Positions 16,117-24,817 of a stretch of DNA of 64,000 bases are shown here, in pieces (the first letter of the stretch is position 1; each line of letters opens with the position of its first letter). A model generated the notes under the pieces. That model ran no database searches, had not been told where the DNA came from, and saw only the letters and a program-made list of their open reading frames with translations. The translations under genes were made by a program, and so were the position numbers. The stretch spans positions 1 to 64,000 of the forward strand of contig CAVRHV010000002.1 of NCBI GenBank assembly GCA_963721075.1, written 5' to 3'. Origin of the DNA: DATFVA01 sp963721075. Its GTDB lineage: Bacteria; Bacteroidota; Ignavibacteria; Ignavibacteriales; Ignavibacteriaceae.

Positions 16117-16629
16117 CTATTGATCGTTGTTATTCATAGGTGCCTGACGATATTTCATTGGTCTCTGTCCGTCACGCGGTCCGTGTCCGTCCCTCATACC
16201 TCTGCCTTCACATTGACGACCTCCCATCATCGGCATCCGGTTGAATATTTCCTTCTGCTGATCGGTAAGTAGTTCATAAATATCCATTCTGTGATTTGCT
16301 CTTGCAACGTCAATATTATCCCGCGATGCATTCAGATCTTTTACCAGATTCAGATAGTCGCTTCTTGAGTAATTACCCTTCATCTGCAGTTCTTTTACTG
16401 CCAGCTGCTTTTTCTGCATGTCCGCACGCAAGTCGATCATTTCCTCCTGGTTCTTCAGGCGGAGCTGCTCAATTTTATCTTTCTGTTGGTCTGTCAGGTT
16501 AAGTTTTTCAAACATTTTACCGCGAAATCTCTCACCCTGCGGGGCATCGTTATTCTGCGGATAGAAATTAACTGCCGCTGCTATTACCAGAGCAAGTATT
16601 AATCCTCCGATTAAAAATGACTTTTTCAA
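16117..16629 (-). CDS. Spy/CpxP-like periplasmic LTxxQ protein
   Basis: A 170-residue exported protein: the signal segment MKKSFLIGGLILALVIAAAV, then a helical body with two LTDQQ motifs (LNLTDQQKDKIEQLR and ELLTDQQKEIFNRM), the mark of the Spy/CpxP/ZraP family of periplasmic chaperones and stress sensors. The tail is rich in Met, Arg, Gly, Asp and His (GGRQCEGRGMRDGHGPRDGQ), which could bind metal. It is transcribed away from an ECF sigma gene across a short shared promoter region, so it may be a target of that sigma factor. Confidence 0.85.
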   Translation of the reverse strand: MKKSFLIGGLILALVIAAAVNFYPQNNDAPQGERFRGKMFEKLNLTDQQKDKIEQLRLKNQEEMIDLRADMQKKQLAVKELQMKGNYSRSDYLNLVKDLNASRDNIDVARANHRMDIYELLTDQQKEIFNRMPMMGGRQCEGRGMRDGHGPRDGQRPMKYRQAPMNNNDQ

Positions 16630-16695
16630 TTTATTCTCCCATTATTTTTAAGATTTATCATTACGTTTTCAGGAATTTGACACAATAAATTTTCT

Positions 16696-16727
16696 AAGGG
16701 TTTAAATATTTACGATATTAAACCTTT
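16696..16727. promoter_or_regulatory. AT-rich inverted repeat in the divergent Spy/sigma promoter region
   Basis: AAGGGTTTAAATAT (16696-16709) and ATATTAAACCTTT (16715-16727) form a near-perfect inverted repeat in the 140-base gap between the divergent Spy-like gene and the ECF sigma gene. Position and symmetry suit an operator or paired sigma-dependent promoters. Function not shown by the sequence. Confidence 0.35.
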
Positions 16728-16769
16728 AATAATGTCGGATTGTCTAAAAAATGAACAAAAAACGGAAAA

Positions 16770-17321
16770 ATGGCTGTTCCGAATCCTGATTTTGAATTAG
16801 TTAACAGGTTTAATGCCGGTGATGAAGCTGCCTTTAACGAAATCGTCAAGAAATATCAGAAAAAAATTTACTGGCATGCCCGCAGGATGACCGGAAACCA
16901 TCTCGATGCCGATGAGGTAGTTCAGGAAGTTCTTATTGTTATTTATGATAATCTTAAGAAATTCAGATTTCAGTCTTCTTTGTATACATGGATTTACAGG
17001 ATAACTTCAACAAGGACGCTGAATTTTCTGAACCGCAGCAAGTTTAAGCGTTTTATTGGTATAGAGGACAGTAATGCACAGGAGCTGAATGCGCCTGATG
17101 ATATTATAGGTGATTTTGAACAGCGTGAGAAGTTCGCACAACTTGAAAAGAAACTTCAGACACTGCCGGCAAAGCAGAGAGAAGTATTTATAATGAGAAA
17201 TTTTGATGATATGAGCTATAAAGAAATTTCCGAGATTACCGGCAGAAGTGAAGGCGGATTAAAAGCTAACTATTTTCATGCGGTAAATAAATTAACGGAG
17301 CTGATGAAAGAAGATGAATAG
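16770..17321 (+). CDS. ECF RNA polymerase sigma factor
   Basis: Sigma-70 family factor of 183 residues with only regions 2 and 4, as in the extracytoplasmic-function group. Region 2 covers about residues 22-85 (FNEIVKKYQKKIYWHARRM, DADEVVQEVLI, SSLYTWIYRI); region 4 about 128-180 (LPAKQREVFIMRNFDDMSY and an HTH up to the C-terminus). The next gene overlaps by eight bases and encodes a membrane protein of anti-sigma type, and the third is Spy-like, so this is probably an envelope or metal stress regulon switch. Confidence 0.93.
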   Translation: MAVPNPDFELVNRFNAGDEAAFNEIVKKYQKKIYWHARRMTGNHLDADEVVQEVLIVIYDNLKKFRFQSSLYTWIYRITSTRTLNFLNRSKFKRFIGIEDSNAQELNAPDDIIGDFEQREKFAQLEKKLQTLPAKQREVFIMRNFDDMSYKEISEITGRSEGGLKANYFHAVNKLTELMKEDE

Positions 17322-17934
17322 AAAAGAGCAGATCATAAAATATCTTGACGGTCAGATGAATGAAGAAGAAAGACTTCATTTTGAAAAAATGATGACCGGC
17401 GACAGGGAGCTTCAGAAGGAAACCGACAGGGTGAGGAATCTTTTGTCGGCTGCAAAGTTAAACGCCGAACCGGAAGCAGATGAAACCTATTTCATCAATA
17501 TGCTTCCTGAATTTCATTCGCGCCGCGCTAATAAGAAGAAATTTCATTTTGCAAAACTTGCTTATTCGCTATCAACTGCTGCTGCTGTTGTGCTGCTGCT
17601 GTTTATACTCTTTAAGCCGGGAAGCACTGTTAATTATTCCAGCCTGGCCGATCTGAGTAAATCTTTTACGGAAAATGAAATTAACCAGACACTGAACGAG
17701 TACTCAAACGATTACACGATCAGCGAACTCGCGAGTTCAGCTCCGGCAAAAACAGATTCTATAGTAAGCAATATAGTTGCCGACGAGCTTGATCTTACGC
17801 CTTCTGCCGAAACTGCCGTAGCCGACAGATATTTAAATATGGATGAAATTCTCAGTTCTATTGATGAATCTGAAGCCAATGAGTTATATTCACAATTAAT
17901 AAATGAAGATATTATTAAGGGAGAGAAACAATGA
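17314..17934 (+). CDS. Probable membrane-bound anti-sigma factor
   Basis: A 206-residue protein with a cytoplasmic N-terminus resembling zinc-finger-less anti-sigma domains (KYLDGQMNEEERLHFEKMM, typical of the family's first helices) and one membrane helix at about residues 85-106 (LSTAAAVVLLLFILF). A periplasmic Ser/Asn/Glu-rich domain follows. It overlaps the ECF sigma gene by eight bases and the Spy-like gene by four, so the three are translationally coupled. The role as inhibitor of the neighbouring sigma is inferred from order and topology. Confidence 0.82.
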   Translation: MNRKEQIIKYLDGQMNEEERLHFEKMMTGDRELQKETDRVRNLLSAAKLNAEPEADETYFINMLPEFHSRRANKKKFHFAKLAYSLSTAAAVVLLLFILFKPGSTVNYSSLADLSKSFTENEINQTLNEYSNDYTISELASSAPAKTDSIVSNIVADELDLTPSAETAVADRYLNMDEILSSIDESEANELYSQLINEDIIKGEKQ

Positions 17935-18401
17935 AAAAGACCTTTTCTCTTTTGTTTATATTAATGATAATTCCTGTTCTTGTATCTGCACAGGGTATGA
18001 GGGATCATAAAGGTCCGAGGGAGAAGATAGAGCAGCTTGAGAAAATTAAACTTATTGAAGCTCTGGATATGAACGAAGAAACCACTTTAAAGTTCTTTGC
18101 AAGAAGAAATGAATCCCGTACCAGGATTGATAAGCTGAACGACTCCCTTGATGTTATCACAAATGACCTCGAAGCAAAATTCTCAAAAGGAGACCAGTCG
18201 GGTTATAAGGAACTTATAAACAAGCACCTTTCAATTCAGAAGCAGATTGCTGCAGAGCACACGCAGTTTATTAATTCACTTTATGATATCCTTTCAGAAG
18301 AGCAAGTTGCGAAATTTATTGTTTTTGAAAAGAGATTCCGTGAGGAAATCAGGGAAATTTTCTTTAAAGGAAGACGGCAGCCGCCTCCTGATATGCAGTA
18401 G
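17931..18401 (+). CDS. Spy/CnrX-like periplasmic protein coupled to sigma/anti-sigma genes
   Basis: A 156-residue protein with signal peptide MKKTFSLLFILMIIPVLVSAQG and an all-helical charged body (EKIEQLEKIKLIEALDMNEE, LSEEQVAKFIVFEKRF) ending in a short basic/Pro tail. It fits the Spy/CpxP/CnrX helical-hairpin family. Its ATG overlaps the stop of the anti-sigma gene, a layout like CnrH-CnrY-CnrX, where the periplasmic protein senses metal and controls release of the sigma. The sensing function here is an inference. Confidence 0.78.
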   Translation: MKKTFSLLFILMIIPVLVSAQGMRDHKGPREKIEQLEKIKLIEALDMNEETTLKFFARRNESRTRIDKLNDSLDVITNDLEAKFSKGDQSGYKELINKHLSIQKQIAAEHTQFINSLYDILSEEQVAKFIVFEKRFREEIREIFFKGRRQPPPDMQ

Positions 18402-18511
18402 GGAACAAATCACAGCCGGAATAGTAAACAAAAAGTAAGTTTAGGTAAAAATTACGCCGTTATGGGTTGATTTTCTGGATTAACGGATATATCTTTTCCA
18501 CCGAAAATTTT

Positions 18512-18595
18512 GCGGAAGTGGTGAAATTGGTATACACGCTATCTTGAGGGGGTAGTGCCTTAATTGGCGTACGGGTTCAAGTCCCGTCTTCCGCA
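18512..18595 (+). tRNA. tRNA-Leu (anticodon GAG)
   Basis: An 84-base tRNA with long variable arm. The acceptor stem GCGGAAG pairs with CTTCCGC, the anticodon stem CTATC/GGTAG encloses the loop TTGAGGG with anticodon GAG, and the T arm is CGGGTTCAAGTCCCG. Discriminator base is A; the CCA end is not encoded. Confidence 0.95.
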
Positions 18596-18634
18596 CTAAG
18601 AGTTTTAGGATAAATTAAATAAAGGAAGCTACTT

Positions 18635-19399
18635 ATGAAGACTCCCATCAAAGTCTTATCAGGATTGTTTTTGGCTTTGCTGATTACCGCCTCTGCCTTT
18701 GCTCAGGATATGAAGCCTGAAGCCGGCAAACTTTACAATGAGGGAAATCAGAAATTGAAAGCCGGTAACTATTCCGGTGCTATACAGAGCTATGATCAGG
18801 CGCTGGCGATAGAAAAAGATTACAGAACCTATTACCAGAAAGGTATTGCTCTTAAAAAGCTTAATAAGCTTGAGGACGCGAAGGATGCCTTTGAAGCAAG
18901 TCTGCAGCAGAAAAATGATTTTGAAGCAGCATACAATGCACTGGGCGGAGTTTATTTCTCAATGGGTAATTATGAAAAAGCTGTTGAGAATTTTGAGAAG
19001 GTCCTTAAATCGTCAAGCAGCAATAATGTTAAAACTGCTGTAAAAAAGAACCTTGCGATTGCTTACGCCAAGATGGGAACTAATGCGATGACTGAAGGAA
19101 ATTCCACGAAGGCAATTGATTATCTGACGAAAGCAGTTGATAACAACAATTATGATGCAGCTTACCTTTCACTTGCAAAACTTTATTCAGAGCTGGGCGA
19201 CTGGGATAAGTCAATCTCGGCAGCTGAAAATGCTCTTAAGTACCGTTCAACTGTAGGTAAAGGCGGTCCTTATTACTATATGGGCGTTGCTTATAAAGGA
19301 AAAGGCGATACCGAAAAAGCCAAAGAAATGTTCAATCAGGCTAAGTCGGATGCAACATATAAGAAGACTGCAGAATACGAACTTTCCTTATTAAAGTAA
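18635..19399 (+). CDS. Exported TPR-repeat protein
   Basis: A 254-residue protein with signal peptide (LSGLFLALLITASAFAQ) and then about six tetratricopeptide repeats from residue 30 to the end (for example GNYSGAIQSYDQALAIEKDY, GNYEKAVENFEKVLKSS, GDTEKAKEMFNQAKSD). TPR repeats bind other proteins. It is periplasmic or attached to the envelope, and its partner is unknown. AAAGGAAG precedes the start. It appears to stand alone, ending at a hairpin-type terminator about 30 bases downstream. Confidence 0.88.
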   Translation: MKTPIKVLSGLFLALLITASAFAQDMKPEAGKLYNEGNQKLKAGNYSGAIQSYDQALAIEKDYRTYYQKGIALKKLNKLEDAKDAFEASLQQKNDFEAAYNALGGVYFSMGNYEKAVENFEKVLKSSSSNNVKTAVKKNLAIAYAKMGTNAMTEGNSTKAIDYLTKAVDNNNYDAAYLSLAKLYSELGDWDKSISAAENALKYRSTVGKGGPYYYMGVAYKGKGDTEKAKEMFNQAKSDATYKKTAEYELSLLK

Positions 19400-19425
19400 C
19401 AGAAGACAGAAAAGATATTATAAAC

Positions 19426-19511
19426 AGGCTGTCTCAAAACTATTGACCTTATCCCGACGTTGTCATCTCGACCGACGGGAGAGATCTTATGCTTTGAGAC
19501 AGCCTTTTTTT
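19426..19511 (+). terminator. Long-loop hairpin with T-run after the TPR gene
   Basis: AGGCTGTCTCAAA (19426-19438) pairs perfectly with TTTGAGACAGCCT (19493-19505), 13 bp, followed by a run of seven T (19505-19511). The 54-base loop holds a second, smaller hairpin (ATCTC/GAGAT) and a dispersed repeat (19461-19488). The T-run supports termination, but the long loop and inner repeat also suit a small non-autonomous mobile element. Confidence 0.6.
19461..19488. repeat. Dispersed repeat, copy 1 (TCGACCG type)
   Basis: TGTCATCTCGACCGACGGGA and the following GAGATCTT resemble 30250-30278 closely (TGTCATTTCGACCGCGAGGG then AGAAATCTT). Both copies are between genes, after a stop codon. Fragments of the same motif (CGACTGAGAAATCTT) follow at 30306-30320. 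Confidence 0.6.
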
Positions 19512-19515
19512 GTTT

Positions 19516-20164
19516 ATGGGTAAAATAACTTCATTCTTATCCTCCCTTAAAATCAGTCGCGACCTCAATCGGACTGCCCTCTCTTTATTATCCGCTTCAG
19601 CTGTTCTGAGAAAAGAGAAAGAACTCAGGGAAATACTAACTTATCTGAAGGAACATAAATTCAGCCGCAGGAAAATTTATGAAGCACTGCTTCAGACATA
19701 TCTCTTTGCCGGCTATCCTTCGGCTTTAATATCTCTGCAGACAGCTTCCGAATATTTTAAGGCGGATCAGGCACTTACGGAAAATCCGGATATGGAACAA
19801 TTCATCGACAAGAGGAGAGAGAAACTGCAGAAAAATATATGGCGATAAATACGATAAGCTTATCGGCAATATAAGTTCATTTTCTCCCGAATTATCTGAA
19901 TGGCTTGTTACAGAGGGATACGGTAAAGTACTTGGCAGAAAAGGACTAAGTCTGAGAGAAAGGGAAGTCTGCAGCATTGCAGTACTTGCTTCACTTAAAT
20001 TCGAGAGCCAGCTTTACTCGCATATAAACGGCGGGCACAGGACAGGGCTTCACTGGAAGGAAATTGAAGCGATCATAGATTCGCTCACGCTTCTAAACAA
20101 ACACGATTGTGTGAAATTCGGCAGAAAGGTATTAAGCAGCTTCCTAAAAAGAAAAGGAGCTTAA
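19516..20164 (+). CDS. Carboxymuconolactone-decarboxylase-family protein (frameshifted)
   Basis: A protein of about 215 residues read in two frames. Frame one runs to a stop at 19848; frame two continues from the same place to TAA at 20162. Taking one base from the A-run 19831-19835 joins them as EKLQKIYGDKYDKL. The second half (LSLREREVCSIAVLASLKF, SHINGGHRTGLHWKEIEAIID) has the helical CMD/AhpD fold pattern with the conserved H..G....G segment but no CxxC, so it is not an AhpD-type peroxidase reductase. Reaction unknown. The ATG at 19516 follows the T-run of the terminator with no good Shine-Dalgarno. Confidence 0.7.
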
Positions 20165-20194
20165 GCACCTTTCAGATTGGTACCTCTGCTCCTT
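20154..20194. terminator. Possible bidirectional terminator between convergent genes
   Basis: AAGGAGC (20154-20160) and GCTCCTT (20188-20194) form a 7-bp stem over the stop codon of the CMD-family gene, before the convergent outer-membrane protein gene. Weak stem and long loop, so only suggestive. Confidence 0.3.
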
Positions 20195-20224
20195 CAATAA
20201 ATTTTATCCTATATAAGCTGTGGT

Positions 20225-20791
20225 TTAAAAGAATACAGCAGCGTTAAGATTTATAATTCCTATTGTCTCTTCACCATCTTCCTTCCCGAACAGATTAAGC
20301 ATCTGGTATTTAAGACTTACATCAAAATCAATCGGCAGAAGAGTCAGCATAACTCCTGCCCCTACTCCCAATCCTGTCCGTGAATTACCTGATAAATTTG
20401 TTCCTCCCGAGATTTCCAGGTCACTAAAATTATTGAACTCTAGATCAAGTCCAAGGTAAGGACTCAATGGTCCTGGCAGCAGTGACAATTCACCGCCTAC
20501 TCCAATTGAAAGTATATTCTGCTTGGTATCAGCACCCGCAGGTGTCTGACCGCGGAAGAAATGATATTCAACAAATCCTATAGGCGTAATAGGAAATACC
20601 GGGATGCTCAGCTTTCCTTTCAGGCCGATATGATACTCAGAAGAAAATCCGAAGGCGTCTGTGTATGCTGTAGGTGACTGTACAGAAGATAAACCTCCAC
20701 CGATCCCGATTTTGATGCCCTGGGCATTTGCGTCCTGTAGACTCAATAAAGAAATAGCTGCAAACAGAAATAGTATAAACGATTTTTTCAT
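20225..20791 (-). CDS. Outer-membrane beta-barrel protein
   Basis: A 188-residue protein with signal peptide MKKSFILFLFAAISLLSLQDANAQG and alternating strands ending in an aromatic residue (LNLNAAVFF), the pattern of small 8-stranded outer-membrane barrels. Strands such as YHIGLKGKLSIPVFPITPIGFVEY and YLGLDLEF are visible. It is a single gene between convergent and divergent neighbours; the 220 bases upstream (20792-21013) are AT-rich and hold its promoter. Function unknown. Confidence 0.8.
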   Translation of the reverse strand: MKKSFILFLFAAISLLSLQDANAQGIKIGIGGGLSSVQSPTAYTDAFGFSSEYHIGLKGKLSIPVFPITPIGFVEYHFFRGQTPAGADTKQNILSIGVGGELSLLPGPLSPYLGLDLEFNNFSDLEISGGTNLSGNSRTGLGVGAGVMLTLLPIDFDVSLKYQMLNLFGKEDGEETIGIINLNAAVFF

Positions 20792-21013
20792 AGTAATTCC
20801 TTTATTTTTGTTTGGAATTTCAAAATTATATAGAAAAAACTAACCAACCTGAATTATACGCTCACGTTACAAAGTAAATATAATAGGCCAAAGTATCTTT
20901 AACAAATATCTTTAAGTGAAATCCTGTATGCTATTTTAAGTATTGACTTTATAAAAGCATAAAAACTATATTGGGCATCAAAACTGAGAATTTATTTTTC
21001 AGGGCGGCAGCAT

Positions 21014-21837
21014 TTGATATTACTAGTTGAACCGGGCAATTCTGTAATAATATATCAATTTTTAATGGGATTTATTCTCGCCCTCCTGATTTCCGTCTTT
21101 TCCGTAAGAATTAAATTTTTTGACTATCAGCGGAGGGATTGCTGTATTCCTGCTGGCTTTTCTGATTTTTGGTTTCGGAGGATGGAAATGGACGATACCC
21201 ATATTATCATTTTTTATTGCTTCCAGTCTTCTTTCAAAGTTTAGAGAAAAGAAGAATCCGGGTGTGAGCCATTACTTTGATAAAACCGGATCGAGAGATT
21301 TTTATCAGGTAGCAGCGAACGGCGGAACAGGCGGCATACTGGTTGTATTAAATTATTTCTTTCCGGGCTCGGTCTGGTTTCCGATGTATGCGGGAATTAT
21401 TGCATCAGCCTGCGCGGATACATGGGGAACAGAGATCGGAACAATGAAAGAGCGCCGAACTTACGATATTCTCAGATTCAGACCAATAGAACAGGGATCC
21501 TCGGGTGGTGTTTCAGGCTGCAGGTCTGGCAGGTTCATTACTCGGTGCACTCTTTATTTCGCTGATATCGGTTTTATGGATTGATAAGGAGCAGATTGAT
21601 TTTATATTGTTGATCACCATTGCGGGATTCGCAGCCGGAATATTCGATTCTATCATAGGCGCAAAGTTCCAGGTTCAGTATAAATGTTCCGAGTGTTCCC
21701 GTATCGTTGACGGAAAAATGCACTGTGATACTTCTGCCCTTAAATACAGGGGTATTAGTTTTATAAATAATGATTTTGTAAATCTTGCAGCCGGAGTTTT
21801 CGGCGGCATTATTGTATTTACTTTAATCCGGGTATAA
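21014..21837 (+). CDS. DUF92 family integral membrane protein (two frameshifts)
   Basis: Three frames join into one polytopic protein of about 270 residues. The family-typical middle (DKTGSRDFYQVAANGGTGGIL, YAGIIASACADTWGTEIGT) and end (IIGAKFQVQYKCSEC, with INNDFVNLAAGVFGG) are of the DUF92/TIGR00297 family; a eukaryotic relative is VTE6, a phytyl-phosphate kinase. Break one is at the T-run 21116-21121 (one T too many: K-F-L-T-I-S-G-G resumes), break two at 21516-21517 (one G too many). Start is TTG 21014 or, more likely, ATG 21065. Role in the bacterium unknown; polyprenyl or phytyl phosphate chemistry is a guess from the relatives. Confidence 0.78.
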
Positions 21838-21846
21838 AATAACTGA

Positions 21847-24817
21847 ATGAAGAAACTAACATTTTTATTATTACTTATAGTAACCTCCTGTGCCTGGCCT
21901 CAAACAACAGCTGATAAATACGACCGGGCAATGACGGCGTACGATAACAAGCAGTATTCCACTGCTGTCAGGTTGTTCGATGAATTCTTCACGGAATACA
22001 ATTTAACCGATGAACAGTTCGCAGCAGCAAAATATTATTACTCAGATGCTCTGCTTAGTCTCGGTGAGAAGAGCGCTGCTGCAGCGGGATTTGAGTTTAT
22101 AGTTAATAACTTCGATTGGTCGGCTTTCAGATACAAATCATTATACAAGCTCGGAATCATCTATTTCGGGGAAGAAAAGTATGATGAAAGCAGGAAGAAC
22201 CTGAAGCAGCTGCTCGATGAATATCCCGAAACCGAGCATACAGGATCTGCTTTATACTGGATCGGCGAATCATACACAAAACAAAACAGACTCCAGGATG
22301 CAATTACCTTTCTTGAGGAAGCGGTAAATAATAAGAGGAATAATAAGTATATCGATTATACTATTTATACACTCGCAAATGCTTACGAAAAGACCGGTGA
22401 TTATGAAAAAGCAGTTCATTATTATGATCAGCTGCTGTCATATCATAGTGAAAGTCCTTTGGCGCTTTCGGCTCAGATAAGGATCGGCGTCTGCTATTTC
22501 AAGTTAAAAGATTACCAGTCATCAATCCTTGAGCTTAACAATCCAACCCTTACGAATCTTCCTCCGGATACATATGCGGAGAGTCTTTACCTGCTTGCGA
22601 ATTCTTACTACAGGGTTCAGCAGTATGACGATGCTGAAAGAACTTATAATGCCGTAATAGAGAACTTCCCATCAGCTGATGTTTTCAGGGATTCAAAATA
22701 CGGACTTGGATGGTGCTACTTTCAGCAGAAAAAGTACAACGAAGCATATTCTGTATTCAATTCATTATCGGAAGGTGACGATACCACTGCGGTAAAATCT
22801 TTTTACTGGAAGGCAGAAGCCAGGAGGTATTCGGGAAAAGATGACGAAGCTTCTAATTTATTCAGGGAATTTCTGAAAAGATATCCGGGCAGCAGTCTTG
22901 CCGAAAAAGCACGTTATCAGCTCGGCGGATATTACTTTGAAAACAAGGACTATATAAATTCTGAAAGCTACCTGAAAGCAGCCGCTAATTCGGATATTCC
23001 GGGAGTAAGAGCCCGTGCACTTACGATGCTCGGTGAGGTTGCACTAAATAAAAAAGACTATGATGATGCAGTCAGTTACTTTAAAGATGCAATAGACGTT
23101 ATTGATGTGAAAGCTGAGATTACCAACAGAGCGAAACTGGGACTGGGAACCACTTACTATTATCAGGGAAAATACGGTGATGCAGTAGATTACCTTAAAC
23201 TACTTGATGAGCCGGGCAGCGGTGTTGAGAAGGATAAAATAAATTTCTACCTGGCTGAAAGTTACTATGCGCTGGGAAAATACAATGATGCTCTGAAGTC
23301 TTATAATTATATAAGCTCAAGATGACACTCTGCTCGCGGGACAGGCATTGTACGGAAAGGCTTACTGCTATTTCAATCTGAGCAGCTTCGGCAATGCTGC
23401 AGAACTTTTCTCTGACTTCATTAAAAAATACCGGAAAAACAAAAGAGTTGTAGATGCAAAATTAAGACTGGCCGACAGCTATTACGGAAGTAAAAATTAT
23501 GCTGCTGCCAGCAGGATATACAAAGACCTGTTTGCAGGGCGGTTCCGCATCTATCGATAATCCTTACGGCTATTACCAGTTTGCTCAGGCACTTTATAAA
23601 GCAGGAAACACCGATGATGCAATTACAGAATTTAATAATCTGCAGCAGAAATTCCCCCAGTCAGATTATGCGCAGGGTTCAATGTATACCATAGGCTGGA
23701 TCTATTTTCAGAAAGAAAATTTCAAAGAGGCTATTGCAAAATACCATGAGCTAATGAAAGTCTATCCAAAATCATCCCTGGTGCCGCTTGCCTGGTATTC
23801 GATCGGGGATTCATATTTTAACCAGGCTAAATATGATTCGGCAATTGCAAATTATGAAAAAGTGATAACACTATATCCATCCTCAGGCTATGTTTTCGAT
23901 GCAGTTAACGGTATACAGTACAGTTATGTTGCAAAGAATCAGCCGGAAAAGGCCGTCCAGCTTATTGATAATTTTGTCTCCAGGAATCCCGGTCTGAGTT
24001 TTTCCGATCAGCTTTTCTTTAAGAAAGGCGAGATCTATTACAGCATGAGAGAATATGAAAAAGCAGAACTAAGCTACAAGGAATTTGTATCAGATTATCC
24101 TTCAAGCAAACAGGTTCCTGATGCTTATTACTGGATAGGAAAGAGTGCGCAGAATCTCGGACAGAATGAAGAAGCAATCCATAATTTTAAAGGGTCTTCG
24201 ACTCTTATCCTAAAAGCGAAGCAGCGGGAGCAGCTGTGCTGGAGATAGGTACTATTTATAATAATATGCAGGACTATGATTCAGCTATCGAGATATATGA
24301 CAAAGCTCTTGATAAAATTCCCAGCTCACCCAGGATTGCTGAAATACTTTTTATGAAGGGAAATACTTACGTTAATAAAAAAGATCCTGATAACGCGTAC
24401 AGTGTTTTCCAGGATGTAGTGCAGTATTACAGCGGTACCATCTTCGCCGATAAAGCAAAGCTTGAACTTGGCTTAATTGAACTTGCGGCCGGCAGATACA
24501 GTAACGCCGAGTTTTATTTTAAGAACCTGGCAGATTCAAGATCGGATGACATCGGTGCAGAAGCCCAGTATTACCTTGGGACAACACTTGACGAGGAGGG
24601 GAATACATTAGATGCTATAGATGCTCTGGAACGCGTAAGAGCAATATTTTCAGCTTATGATGAATGGCTGACAAAGTCCTATATGAAACTGGGCGAAATT
24701 TATACCAGGCAGGAGGATTATGATAAGGCGAAAGAATATTACAGGTCTGTTCTCGCAAAGCACAAAGGGGATCAGTTTGGCAAGGAAGCACAGAGTAAGC
24801 TGAGGAAACTGAAATGA
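21847..24817 (+). CDS. Large exported TPR protein (three frameshifts)
   Basis: Four overlapping frames give one protein of about 990 residues: signal peptide MKKLTFLLLLIVTSCAWPQ, then tetratricopeptide repeats of the BamD/YbgF type over the whole length (for example YDESRKNLKQLLDEYPETEH, GSALYWIGESYTKQNRLQDA, KNYAAASRIYKDLFAGGSA). Breaks lie at 23319-23320 (one A extra), 23537-23539 (one G extra) and 24189-24191 (one base missing); each repair restores an unbroken TPR. A Cys in the signal region (VTSCAWPQ) might be a lipobox. It is the first gene of a rightward run with a barrel protein, a SPOR protein and ExbB/ExbD/TonB, so it may be a periplasmic scaffold of that system. Confidence 0.82.
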
